In this document: piece by piece, positions 27,051 through 36,175 of the stretch
How positions within the stretch are numbered: the first letter of the stretch is position 1
Layout of the letters: the number at the start of each line of letters is the position of its first letter
Assembly (NCBI RefSeq): GCF_002243385.1
Contig: NZ_CP016199.1
Span: 1,253,813 to 1,303,953, forward strand
Direction: 5' to 3'
Source: Mogibacterium pumilum
GTDB taxonomy: Bacteria > Bacillota > Clostridia > Peptostreptococcales > Anaerovoracaceae
Length of the DNA stretch: 50,141 nucleotides
Notes under the pieces: generated by a model
What the model saw: the letters and a program-made list of their open reading frames with translations, nothing else
Told to the model about the DNA's origin: nothing
Database searches by the model: none
Program-made: the position numbers and the translations under genes

Positions 27051-29531
27051 CTACTTAACAACAAAATTGACAAGCTTGCCAGGAATTACAATAGCTTTTA
27101 CGATATTTTTATCTCCTACTGTCTCCTGAACCTTTTCGCTGCTTCTTGCTGCTTTTTCAAGTTCATCCTTTGATGTGTCTTTTGACATAGTTAGCTTATC
27201 TTTGAGTTTACCATTTACCTGCACTATAATCTCAACTTCGTCGAGTACTAGAGCAGATGCATCATATTCTGGCCATAGTGCCTTATAAACACGGGATTCC
27301 TCGCCGAGATTTGACCACAATTCTTCACAGATATGCGGTGTAAATGGACTTAAAATCAAAACCGTACTCTTGATAGCTCTGTCAATAAGCGGCATATTAA
27401 CGTTCTTAATCTGCTTATACTTGTATATTTCATTTACAAGTTCCATAACTGAACTGATAGCAGTATTGAAGCTAAATCTGCCACCTACATCATCAGAAAC
27501 CTTCTTGATAGTCTTGTTTAGCTGATAATTAAGTGCCTTATCCTCCGAACTAGAAGCGACTATATCTCCCCTTACAGCTTCAACATCTCTGATGTCAGTT
27601 ACATAGTCGTAAACTAGTCTATATACTCTGTTAAGAAATCTATAGCTTCCCTCTACACCTGCATCTGACCAATCCAGTTCTTTCTCAGGTGGAGCTGCAA
27701 ACAAGATAAATAGTCTAGCCGTATCTGCACCGTACTTCTTCTGAATCTCTTCAGGACTTACAACATTACCAATGGACTTACTCATCTTAGCACCATCCTT
27801 AATAACCATACCCTGTGTTAGAAGGTTCTTGAATGGCTCTCTAGCCGATACATATCCTAGATCGGCTAGCACCTTTTGGAAGAATCTTGAATAGAGAAGA
27901 TGAAGAATTGCGTGTTCAACTCCACCGATATACTGGTCAACGTTCATCCAGTAATCAACCTTCTTCTTTTCAAAAGGCATATCTTCGTTGTGTGGATCAC
28001 AGTATCTGAGGAAGTACCATGAAGAGTCTACAAAAGTATCCATTGTATCGATTTCTCTTCTTGCAGGCTTTCCGCAGCATGGACAAGTTGTTTCTATAAA
28101 TGTGTAACTTGTGGCAATCGGAGATTCTCCTTTTCCTGTAAATTCAATATCCGTTGGAAGTTTAACTGGAAGATTCTCTTCTTTTTCAGGAACCCAACCG
28201 CACTCTTTGCAGTAAATCATAGGAATTGGGCAGCCCCAATATCTCTGTCTCGAAATTAGCCAATCTCTAAGCTTGTAGTTTACTGATTTCTTGCCTATAC
28301 CCTTTTCTTCAACATACTCAATAACCTTAGGAATTGACTTTAGATTATCTAGTCCACTAAATTCTTCAGAATTGATGAGCTTGCCTTCTGCTGGAGCAGC
28401 TTCCTTAAGATTATTTAAATCGATTTCAGGATCTCCAACATCTACTACAGGAATGATGTCTAGACCAAATTTCTTTGCAAACTCAAAGTCCCTCTGATCA
28501 TGAGCAGGAACAGCCATTACAGCACCAGTTCCATAATCCATCATTACATAATCAGAAATATAGATTGGAATTTTCTTTCCATTAAACGGATTCACACAGT
28601 AGTGACCGATGAAAACACCAGTCTTCTCCTTAGTTAGCGAAATTCTCTCAATCTCACTCTTATGAGCACATTCAGCAACGTATTCATTAGTTGTTTCTTC
28701 ATATTCAGTATCTTTGGTTAACTCTGCTACATAAGGATGCTCAGGAGCCATGACCATGAATGTAACACCATAAACAGTATCGCATCTTGTCGTATATACC
28801 TCTAGCGACTTATCGGTTCCGTCGATATCAAATCTGATTTCTGCACCAGTTGATTTGCCAATCCAGTTCTTCTGCATCAGTTTAACTTTATTTGGCCAAC
28901 CATCAAGTGTGTCAAGGTCTTCTAAAAGTGTATCAGCATAGTCCGTAATCTTTAGATACCACTGCGATAGATATTTCTTAGTTACTGGAGTGTGGCAACG
29001 CTCACAAGCACCTTCTACTACCTGCTCATTAGCGAGTACCGTCTGGCACGAAGGACACCAATTTACAGGGTTTTCCTTTTTATAAGCAAGTCCCTTCTTA
29101 TGGAACTGAATAAATAACCACTGCATCCAGCGATAGTAATCTTCCTTACAAGTAGCAACTTCTCTATCCCAGTCATAGCTGAAGCCTAGAACTGAAAGCT
29201 GTTTGCGCATCTCAGCAATGTTGCTATCTGTCCAAATTGCAGGATGTATGCCGTTCTTAATGGCAGCATTTTCAGCTGGAAGTCCAAATGAATCCCAACC
29301 CATAGGATGAAGAACGTTAAAACCCTTCATCTTCTTGAATCTTGCAATGGCATCACCGATGGAATAGTTACGCACATGTCCCATATGCAATTTTCCAGAC
29401 GGATAAGGGAACATCTCTAATGTGTAGTACTTTTCTTTAGTCTCATCATCAAGTGTTCTAAATGCATCTTCATCTGCCCAAACCTTTTGCCACTTAGATT
29501 CAATTTCTCCAAAATTGTATTTTTCATTCAT
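27051..29531 (-). CDS. leuS: leucyl-tRNA synthetase
   Basis: 826 residues, a class I synthetase. HIGH-type motif: [16 protein letters not shown]. The editing (CP1) domain sits between, with the zinc Cys pairs CPSC/CERC and CPCC. The KMSKS motif is KMSKSIGN, and an anticodon-binding domain ends the chain. It charges tRNA-Leu, including the two genes at 41380-41575. The Met at 29531 ([11 protein letters not shown]) is preferred over earlier in-frame starts that run into rsfS. Confidence 0.97.
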   Translation of the reverse strand: MNEKYNFGEIESKWQKVWADEDAFRTLDDETKEKYYTLEMFPYPSGKLHMGHVRNYSIGDAIARFKKMKGFNVLHPMGWDSFGLPAENAAIKNGIHPAIWTDSNIAEMRKQLSVLGFSYDWDREVATCKEDYYRWMQWLFIQFHKKGLAYKKENPVNWCPSCQTVLANEQVVEGACERCHTPVTKKYLSQWYLKITDYADTLLEDLDTLDGWPNKVKLMQKNWIGKSTGAEIRFDIDGTDKSLEVYTTRCDTVYGVTFMVMAPEHPYVAELTKDTEYEETTNEYVAECAHKSEIERISLTKEKTGVFIGHYCVNPFNGKKIPIYISDYVMMDYGTGAVMAVPAHDQRDFEFAKKFGLDIIPVVDVGDPEIDLNNLKEAAPAEGKLINSEEFSGLDNLKSIPKVIEYVEEKGIGKKSVNYKLRDWLISRQRYWGCPIPMIYCKECGWVPEKEENLPVKLPTDIEFTGKGESPIATSYTFIETTCPCCGKPARREIDTMDTFVDSSWYFLRYCDPHNEDMPFEKKKVDYWMNVDQYIGGVEHAILHLLYSRFFQKVLADLGYVSAREPFKNLLTQGMVIKDGAKMSKSIGNVVSPEEIQKKYGADTARLFILFAAPPEKELDWSDAGVEGSYRFLNRVYRLVYDYVTDIRDVEAVRGDIVASSSEDKALNYQLNKTIKKVSDDVGGRFSFNTAISSVMELVNEIYKYKQIKNVNMPLIDRAIKSTVLILSPFTPHICEELWSNLGEESRVYKALWPEYDASALVLDEVEIIVQVNGKLKDKLTMSKDTSKDELEKAARSSEKVQETVGDKNIVKAIVIPGKLVNFVVK

Positions 29532-29547
29532 GCTTTTACCCATTCCT

Positions 29548-29892
29548 TTACTCTTCAATGAATACTATTTCGCAATCACTCCAGATTTTATCTAGGGTGT
29601 ATTTGTCTCTAGTTTCTGCTGTAAACAGATTGATAATGATATCTCCATAGTCTGCAAGAATCCAGCCTGATCCTTGAATTCCTTCGACATTCTTCTGTTC
29701 TAGGCCTAGCTCCGCAGCTTTTACTGAAGCAAAGTCAAGAAGCGCGTTGAGCTGTCTCTCTGAACCAGCAGTAGCGTTGATAAAAAAGTCTGCAAAAGAA
29801 GACTTTTCAGCAATGTTAATAACCGTAATATCACGAGCTTTCTTCTCTGATAGAACTCTAGCTATTTCAATTGCGTTGTTCTGCATTGTCAT
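29548..29892 (-). CDS. rsfS: ribosome silencing factor RsfS
   Basis: 114 residues, the family length. Core motifs are [22 protein letters not shown] and [17 protein letters not shown]. RsfS binds L14 and keeps ribosomal subunits apart during starvation. ATG overlaps the yqeK stop (ATGA). The nadD-yqeK-rsfS-leuS order matches many Firmicutes. Confidence 0.95.
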   Translation of the reverse strand: MTMQNNAIEIARVLSEKKARDITVINIAEKSSFADFFINATAGSERQLNALLDFASVKAAELGLEQKNVEGIQGSGWILADYGDIIINLFTAETRDKYTLDKIWSDCEIVFIEE

Positions 29893-30476
29893 AATGTACC
29901 CTTCCTTTCGGTAATTTTATCAAGAATGAAGCGCTTAGCTTCGTATGTATCGTTGTCAACTGGAACACCTCTCTTACCGAGTAGCTCGATGCTGTAATCG
30001 ATAATCTCAAGGCATGCCTTGTCTAAATCTCGTTTAGCTAGTTCTCGTAGCTCTGGTGCTTCGGCGTAAGTTCTATTAATCTCAATCGCATCAGCTACAT
30101 ATACTATCTCTTCCAGTAGACTCATTCCATATCTTCCTGCTGTATGAGATGAAACTGCCATAAGAATTTCTGTATCGTTAATTCCAAAATCCTTTTGCAG
30201 CATCGCGGCACCGACTTTTGAATGAGCCAGTTCAGGCGTGTTAATGAACTTTAAATCAACGCCATACATTCTTATCAAACGGTTCATAGTCTCGCATGTA
30301 TAACACTTTGCAATATCATGTACAAGTCCAGCAAACCTTGCTTTTTGAGCGTTGGCACCATGTATTGTTGCTAACTCACCTGCCATTTCTACAACACCAA
30401 GTGAGTGTATGTATCTACGTGGCTTTAATGCGCGTTTTAGATATGCATCAAGCTCCCTAGTCTTTGTATAATCCAT
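29889..30476 (-). CDS. yqeK: YqeK-type HD-domain Ap4A hydrolase
   Basis: 195 residues. The HD metal site is visible as His24, His53 and Asp54 (VHDIAK), with a further His in the SSHTAGR segment. YqeK splits diadenosine tetraphosphate symmetrically. It overlaps nadD by 20 bases and rsfS by 4, so three genes are translationally linked. Confidence 0.93.
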   Translation of the reverse strand: MDYTKTRELDAYLKRALKPRRYIHSLGVVEMAGELATIHGANAQKARFAGLVHDIAKCYTCETMNRLIRMYGVDLKFINTPELAHSKVGAAMLQKDFGINDTEILMAVSSHTAGRYGMSLLEEIVYVADAIEINRTYAEAPELRELAKRDLDKACLEIIDYSIELLGKRGVPVDNDTYEAKRFILDKITERKGTL

Positions 30477-31059
30477 TACTAATAATATATTCCTCTACAC
30501 TATCTGCGACTAGACCAGCTAATGATTGTCCTTTTTTACAAAGCTCTCGTATACGAGATGATGAACAGTCGAAAGGTGGCATATGCAGCAAGTGAATATC
30601 AGCACCATAAGCTGTGCGGTATTCAGAGATTTTCTGCTCTCCTAACTGATTGTCAGTTCCAGGTCTTACAGCCGTTATGAGTGAAAACTCTTTTAATATA
30701 TCTGTACCCTTATACCACGTATCAATTGTTACGACAGAATCATAGCCCAGCACGAAATATAGATGTGCATCATATATAGACGAAAGTTCTTTCAGTGCAT
30801 CATAAGTATATGATATTCCATGCTTATCAATTTCATATCTAGTCATCTCAAGTCTTGGATTGTGCTGTATTGAAAGTTCAATCATCTTGCATCGATGCTC
30901 GGCTAAAGATATCTTAGCATTTAGCTTAAATGGCGAGATTGTATTTGGCATAAAAACTAGCTTCTCTAGCCTGAGCTCTTCAAGGGCTGTTTCGGCTAAT
31001 TTAATATGTGCGAGATGAATTGGATCGAATGTACCGCCAAAAATCGCTATCTTTTTCAT
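30457..31059 (-). CDS. nadD: nicotinate-nucleotide adenylyltransferase
   Basis: 200 residues from ATG 31059, which has AGGA at a good distance. A possible earlier start at 31107 would add an unrelated tail. The nucleotidyltransferase motif is GGTFDPIHLAHI, and the C-terminal ISSSRIRE-type segment appears as CSSSRIRELC. It adenylates nicotinate mononucleotide in NAD synthesis. Confidence 0.95.
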   Translation of the reverse strand: MKKIAIFGGTFDPIHLAHIKLAETALEELRLEKLVFMPNTISPFKLNAKISLAEHRCKMIELSIQHNPRLEMTRYEIDKHGISYTYDALKELSSIYDAHLYFVLGYDSVVTIDTWYKGTDILKEFSLITAVRPGTDNQLGEQKISEYRTAYGADIHLLHMPPFDCSSSRIRELCKKGQSLAGLVADSVEEYIISNGLYKD

Positions 31060-31130
31060 ATAGTAGTTCCTATAAATGTTAAAGATATCAACACGTGAAA
31101 TAATCACATGCCAATACTGATTTATTAATC

Positions 31131-32903
31131 TTATTCAAGCTCAGCAGTAACTTTTAAACCTAATTCATCAAGCTGAACTTTATCTGCTCTACCTGGTGCT
31201 TCTGATACTGGGCATTCAGCATTAGCATTCTTAGGGAATGCAATAACTTCTCTTATGCTGTTTTCACCGAGTAACAGCATTACCATTCTGTCTAATCCAT
31301 AAGCAAGTCCAGCATGAGGTGGAGCACCGTATTTAAATGCTTCAATAAAGAATCCGAATTTTTCCATTCTTTCTTCCTCACCGAGGCCAAGAACTTGGAA
31401 CATTCTATCCTGAAGCTCTCTGTCGTGAATTCTGATAGATCCACCACCAAGCTCAACTCCGTTAAGTACGATGTCATAAGCATCTGCATTTAGTGATAGA
31501 ATATCACCATCGAGCTTATCTAACTCATCGAGTTTAGGCTGTGTAAATGGATGATGCATCGCCTTGAGATTGCCCTCGTCATCCTGTTCAAACATTGGAA
31601 AATCAACAACCCACAGGAAGTTAAACTTGTTGTCGTCGAGAAGTCCCAAGATGCCTGCAATCTTTCTTCTGAGCCATCCGAGCGTGTCGAATACAACCTT
31701 CGGCTGGGCAGAAACTATAAAGATAATATCTCCTACCTTTGAACCACATCGTTCAGCAACCTTAGTCAGCTCATCATCTGTAAGGAACTTGTTCGCTGAA
31801 GAAGCAAATCCACTTTCTTCAACTTTAATCCATAGCAATCCCTTAACGCCGTAATGCTTAGCTTCTTCTGTAAGTTTATCAATCTTCTTACGAGAGAACT
31901 CGGCAGCACCACCAGGAACTGAGATTCCTCGAATATCACCACCTTCTGCAAGTGCATCCTGGAATACTTTAAATTCGCTTTCTGCAAAAATATCATTTAG
32001 TTTGTTAAGCTCAATATCGAATCTTGTATCAGGTTTGTCGGAACCGTAGCGCTCCATAGCTTCTTTGTAAGTAAGTCTTGGGAACGGAGTTTTTATATCG
32101 ATTCCTTTAAGCTCCTTCATAACGCGCTTTAGAAGACCCTCCTGCATGTTTATAACATCATCAGAATCAGCAAATGACATCTCAAGGTCTATCTGAGTGA
32201 ACTCGGGCTGTCTATCAGCACGAAGATCCTCATCTCTGAAGCATTTTACAATCTGAAAATACCTATCCGTACCAGAAACCATGAGCAGCTGTTTAAACAT
32301 CTGAGGTGACTGAGGTAGTGCATAGAAAAAACCCTGATTAACCCTACTTGGAACTAGATAGTCTCGAGCGCCTTCCGGTGTTGGCTTAATGAGCATAGGT
32401 GTCTCTACTTCGGTGAACTCGTTTTCATCGAAATAATCGCGTACAAGCTTAGTGAGCTTATGACGGAACGTAATATTTCGCTGCATCTTGTTCTTGCGAA
32501 GATCAAGATAGCGATACTTAAGACGAAGATTTTCATCAACATTATCGTCATCCTTAATATAAATTGGAGGAGTATCTGCCTCTGAATATATCACAAGATC
32601 ATTTGCAAATACCTCAATTGCTCCGGTTGGGATATTGTAGTTCTTTGAAGATCTTTCTTTTACAACACCGGTAACCCCTATTACATATTCTGACCTAAGA
32701 GACTTCGCCTTCTCAAGAAGCTCCTCAGGTATATCTTCATTAAAAGTAATCTGTGTAATTCCGGATTTATCTCTGATGTCGACAAACACAAGACCACCAA
32801 GGCTTCTTGCCTTAGCAACCCAGCCGTTTAGGACAACATTCTTATCCACATCTTCTAGTCTTAGCTCTCCGCACATGTGTGTTCTTTTCAGTAATGTAGA
32901 CAT
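31131..32903 (-). CDS. aspS: aspartyl-tRNA synthetase
   Basis: 590 residues, bacterial-type. The N-terminal anticodon-binding OB-fold is followed by the class II core (FRDEDLRADRQPEFTQID, motif 2), the GAD insertion and motif 3 near the C-terminus (GLAYGLDRMVMLL). ATG 32903 lies one base past the hisS stop. An earlier in-frame TTG overlaps hisS and has no spacing to GGAG, so it is rejected. Whether it also charges tRNA-Asn cannot be seen. Confidence 0.97.
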   Translation of the reverse strand: MSTLLKRTHMCGELRLEDVDKNVVLNGWVAKARSLGGLVFVDIRDKSGITQITFNEDIPEELLEKAKSLRSEYVIGVTGVVKERSSKNYNIPTGAIEVFANDLVIYSEADTPPIYIKDDDNVDENLRLKYRYLDLRKNKMQRNITFRHKLTKLVRDYFDENEFTEVETPMLIKPTPEGARDYLVPSRVNQGFFYALPQSPQMFKQLLMVSGTDRYFQIVKCFRDEDLRADRQPEFTQIDLEMSFADSDDVINMQEGLLKRVMKELKGIDIKTPFPRLTYKEAMERYGSDKPDTRFDIELNKLNDIFAESEFKVFQDALAEGGDIRGISVPGGAAEFSRKKIDKLTEEAKHYGVKGLLWIKVEESGFASSANKFLTDDELTKVAERCGSKVGDIIFIVSAQPKVVFDTLGWLRRKIAGILGLLDDNKFNFLWVVDFPMFEQDDEGNLKAMHHPFTQPKLDELDKLDGDILSLNADAYDIVLNGVELGGGSIRIHDRELQDRMFQVLGLGEEERMEKFGFFIEAFKYGAPPHAGLAYGLDRMVMLLLGENSIREVIAFPKNANAECPVSEAPGRADKVQLDELGLKVTAELE

Positions 32904-32904
32904 C

Positions 32905-34158
32905 TTATTTTTCAATCTCCTTAGTTAAATCACTGGCATTAATTTCTTTTTGCTCTCCACTCTTCATATCCTTAAGAGTGACAACACCCCTCTCTATCTC
33001 GTCATCTCCAATAACCACAGAATATCTAGCAGCAAGTTTATTAGCGTATTTCATCTGTCCTTTAAGATTTCTGTTTAGTGTATCGATTGCTACTGCGATA
33101 CCGTTTACTCTAAGATTATGAGCTAGTCCAAGAGCATATAGTCTGGCTTTATCACCAATAAATGAGATAGATATGTCTGGAACATTTGGATCATCGAAAA
33201 TAATATCGTTATGTCCCATGAGGAGGAGTAATCTCTCTTTTCCTAGTCCAAATCCTACTCCAGGAATAGATGGTCCGCCTATTTCTTCTACCAAATGGTC
33301 ATATCTACCACCGCCACAGATAGTTCCTTGAGCACCTATCTTAGTTGTCACAAATTCAAATGCTGTCTTAGTGTAGTAGTCAAGTCCACGTACTATTCTT
33401 GGATCAACTGTATAACTAATACCCATAGCATCGAGATTAGCTTTGAGCGATTCAAAAGCAGCCTTACAGTCGCTACATAGATAATCGAGCATATACGGTG
33501 CATCTGCAGCAATCTCCTGGTCATGATGATCTTTGCTATCTATAATGCGCATTGGGTTAGCTTCGAAACGCTCCTTGCTTATATCAGATAGATCTTCATA
33601 ATATGGCCTTAGATAATCCTGAAGTGCTTTTCTATAAACTGGTCTACATTCACGGCAGCCTACACTGTTAATGTGTAGTTCAACGTCTTCAATTCCAACT
33701 TTTCTGATGAAATCAGATGCAAGAGCAATAACCTCGGCATCAGCCATCATATCGGGAGTTCCAAAGTTCTCTACTCCAAACTGATGAAATTCACGAAGTC
33801 TACCAGCTTGCGGTCTCTCGTATCTGAAGCATGGTGTATCGTAATAATATTTAGTAGGCTGCATTTCAGCGTAATCGTGACTTTCAATAAATGCTCTTAC
33901 TGCAGGAGATGTCCCTTCTGGCTTTAAAGTAATGCTGCGATGTCCAAGGTCCTCAAATGTATACATTTCCTTTTGAACTATATCTGTAGTCTCACCGACA
34001 CCTCTACTAAAAAGTTCAGTACTTTCAAACATGGGTGTCCTTACTTCTCCAAAACCGTAACGACGGCAAAGTTCGTAAAACTCTCTTTCGATATATTGCA
34101 TTTTATACGAATCCTTCGGCATTAAATCCTTGGTTCCTTTTGGGGCTTTAATAGCCAT
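32905..34158 (-). CDS. hisS: histidyl-tRNA synthetase
   Basis: 417 residues, class II. Signature pieces are PKGTKDLMPKD, FRYERPQAGRLREFHQFGVENFG (motif 2) and the histidine-specific RGLDYYTKTAFEF and GGGRYDHLVEE. AGGAGGAG precedes ATG 34158. hisS-aspS is a common pair in Firmicutes. Confidence 0.97.
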   Translation of the reverse strand: MAIKAPKGTKDLMPKDSYKMQYIEREFYELCRRYGFGEVRTPMFESTELFSRGVGETTDIVQKEMYTFEDLGHRSITLKPEGTSPAVRAFIESHDYAEMQPTKYYYDTPCFRYERPQAGRLREFHQFGVENFGTPDMMADAEVIALASDFIRKVGIEDVELHINSVGCRECRPVYRKALQDYLRPYYEDLSDISKERFEANPMRIIDSKDHHDQEIAADAPYMLDYLCSDCKAAFESLKANLDAMGISYTVDPRIVRGLDYYTKTAFEFVTTKIGAQGTICGGGRYDHLVEEIGGPSIPGVGFGLGKERLLLLMGHNDIIFDDPNVPDISISFIGDKARLYALGLAHNLRVNGIAVAIDTLNRNLKGQMKYANKLAARYSVVIGDDEIERGVVTLKDMKSGEQKEINASDLTKEIEK

Positions 34159-34179
34159 AATCTCCTCCTAAATGTAAAT

Positions 34180-35559
34180 TTAATCGAAATACTTGTGTTT
34201 TCTAGCAAGTATATTATCGATTCTATCTACGTACATTCTGTAATCATTTATGTTCGGTACTCGTTCTAACCGGTTTTCAGCTGGATAATATCTCTTACCT
34301 ATTGCCCCTGCTCCGAGTCCTATAATAGTCTGTAACTCTTCCATAATCCTAATGTTATATAGGGAATGCAGTCCTGGTTTACACCACCCGGTATTTTCAA
34401 ACGATCCCATCTGGTGTTTTTGTCTATAAACGTAGTAAGGCACAAATCCAGATTCGTGAAGTATGTTAGCTGCAGTACTAAGCATCTTTTCAACCTCACG
34501 AACACCTCTTAAATAGTATTCAGGGTCTTCGTTTTTAAGCTTAGACCCTCTCTTTACCGATAATGTATGCACGGTAATATTATTTGCACCTATATCAATT
34601 AATTCATGTATTGTATTTTCAACGTCCATAGTTGTTTCACCGGGAAGACAGGCGATAACATCAGAGTTTATAACTTCAAAATCATACTCACACGCCATTC
34701 TGAAAGCTGCTCTTATATCGTTACTGGAATGAGATCTTCCAATCCTTTTTAGCGTTTCATCATTCATAGATTGAGGATTGATGCTAATACGATTTACACC
34801 AGCTGATTTAATAACTTCTAATCTATCTTCGTCAATAGTGTCAGGTCTACCTGCCTCCACGGTAGTCTCGATATCTTTGAACTTAATATCAAATGAATGC
34901 TCAAGCTTATTAAAAAGCTCTTTGAGTTCTTTACCGTTTAAAGAAGTCGGAGTCCCACCACCGAAGTAAACACTCTCAATATTCTTATCACTTTTTCTGA
35001 ATAGCTTACCGCACTCATAAATTTCTTTATGAAGTTCAGGAAGATACTTTTCGATAGATTTATCTCGAGCTAACTCAGATCCGAATGAACAGTATGAACA
35101 GATGCTAGGGCAAAACGGAATGCTCGTATATATTGCCCAGTTTTTATCATTTGCAGACGGAACGTTTGAGGTCTGATAACTGAGGATCTCATAAATAAGT
35201 TCTCTCTTGTTATCAGATACAAGATAGATATCAGCAAGTCCTCTATCCACACCTTCTAAATCAAATCCTTTAAGATAAAAATTCATCGCTGGTTTTAGCG
35301 GTTTAACACCAGTTAGTGTCCCCCAGTCTGGTGATTTTCCGGTAATATCAGATAAATCTTTGAACATCTCACGCTTGATAATATCTCTATCTTGCGTGAA
35401 ATTTGCATTGAAAACTAGACTGTGCTCTCCTAGTGCAAGGTTTGCCGCATTGGATATAATGATAGGAATTACTTCGTATTCTCCATCTGCAAAAAACTCT
35501 CTAGCAAGTTCTGAGTAGTGGTGTTCGTTTTCTATTCCATTAACATAAAGTCTATACAA
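34180..35559 (-). CDS. hemZ: HemZ-type radical SAM coproporphyrinogen dehydrogenase-like protein
   Basis: 459 residues. The radical SAM cluster motif is C150-x3-C154-x2-C157 (FCPSICSYC), with VYFGGGTPTSLNG and the HemN-like region INPQSMNDETL. HemZ is thought to oxidise coproporphyrinogen III anaerobically, but the family also includes heme chaperones, so the reaction is not certain. It starts with TTG at 35559, which overlaps the MBL gene stop by 8 bases; GAGGG lies upstream. Confidence 0.9.
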   Translation of the reverse strand: MYRLYVNGIENEHHYSELAREFFADGEYEVIPIIISNAANLALGEHSLVFNANFTQDRDIIKREMFKDLSDITGKSPDWGTLTGVKPLKPAMNFYLKGFDLEGVDRGLADIYLVSDNKRELIYEILSYQTSNVPSANDKNWAIYTSIPFCPSICSYCSFGSELARDKSIEKYLPELHKEIYECGKLFRKSDKNIESVYFGGGTPTSLNGKELKELFNKLEHSFDIKFKDIETTVEAGRPDTIDEDRLEVIKSAGVNRISINPQSMNDETLKRIGRSHSSNDIRAAFRMACEYDFEVINSDVIACLPGETTMDVENTIHELIDIGANNITVHTLSVKRGSKLKNEDPEYYLRGVREVEKMLSTAANILHESGFVPYYVYRQKHQMGSFENTGWCKPGLHSLYNIRIMEELQTIIGLGAGAIGKRYYPAENRLERVPNINDYRMYVDRIDNILARKHKYFD

Positions 35560-36175
35560 AAGGATTTTCCCTCATCTCTGATTCAATAGTTGTTGAATGA
35601 CCGTGTCCTGGATAAACGACAATGCTCCCGTCAAGATTGAATAACTTATTCTGAATTGATTCCTTAAGCTGTCCCCAATTTCCACCATAAAGGTCTGTTC
35701 TACCTACGCTCCTCAGAAATAACGTGTCTCCGCTAAAAAGGTTTCCATCAGCAAGGATGCACATTCCACCCTTTGTGTGCCCTGGCGTTGTGATGAACTT
35801 AAGAGGTGTTTCACCTAATTTAAGCTCTTCATCATCTGCTACATAAATGTCTGCTTCAATGGCAACTTCATCACCCATATACTGAATCGAACCATTAATT
35901 GACGAGTTAGTTATCATCTCTTGCTCATCAAAATTTGCAACTAATTTAACATCATTATAATTAGCTTTATACTCATTAAGAGCAGCGATATGATCCCAAT
36001 GAGCGTGAGTGAGAATGATATAAAGAAGATTTTTTTTATCTCCTATAAACTCTTCTATTGATGCGTTAAAACATCCAGGATCAATTACAGCACAAAGTCC
36101 AGTATTTTCATCCTTTATGACATATGTATTTTCGCCTATTGGAGCACATTCTATTCTCTTAATTTTAATACTCAT
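35552..36175 (-). CDS. metallo-beta-lactamase-fold hydrolase (YqgX/glyoxalase II-like)
   Basis: 207 residues. Zinc motif THAHWDH, then TPGHTKGG, FSGDTLFLRSVGRTDL and YPGHGHST. It is the small cytosolic hydrolase often seen with relA and hemZ. Members act on glutathione- or bacillithiol-type thioesters or persulfides, and the substrate here is unknown. ATG overlaps the relA stop (TAATG). Confidence 0.92.
   Translation of the reverse strand: MSIKIKRIECAPIGENTYVIKDENTGLCAVIDPGCFNASIEEFIGDKKNLLYIILTHAHWDHIAALNEYKANYNDVKLVANFDEQEMITNSSINGSIQYMGDEVAIEADIYVADDEELKLGETPLKFITTPGHTKGGMCILADGNLFSGDTLFLRSVGRTDLYGGNWGQLKESIQNKLFNLDGSIVVYPGHGHSTTIESEMRENPFV

Noticed and set aside
32904-32915. TTG start of aspS inside hisS
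   Set aside because: It is only one base from GGAG; the ATG at 32903 has a usable distance and matches the family length.
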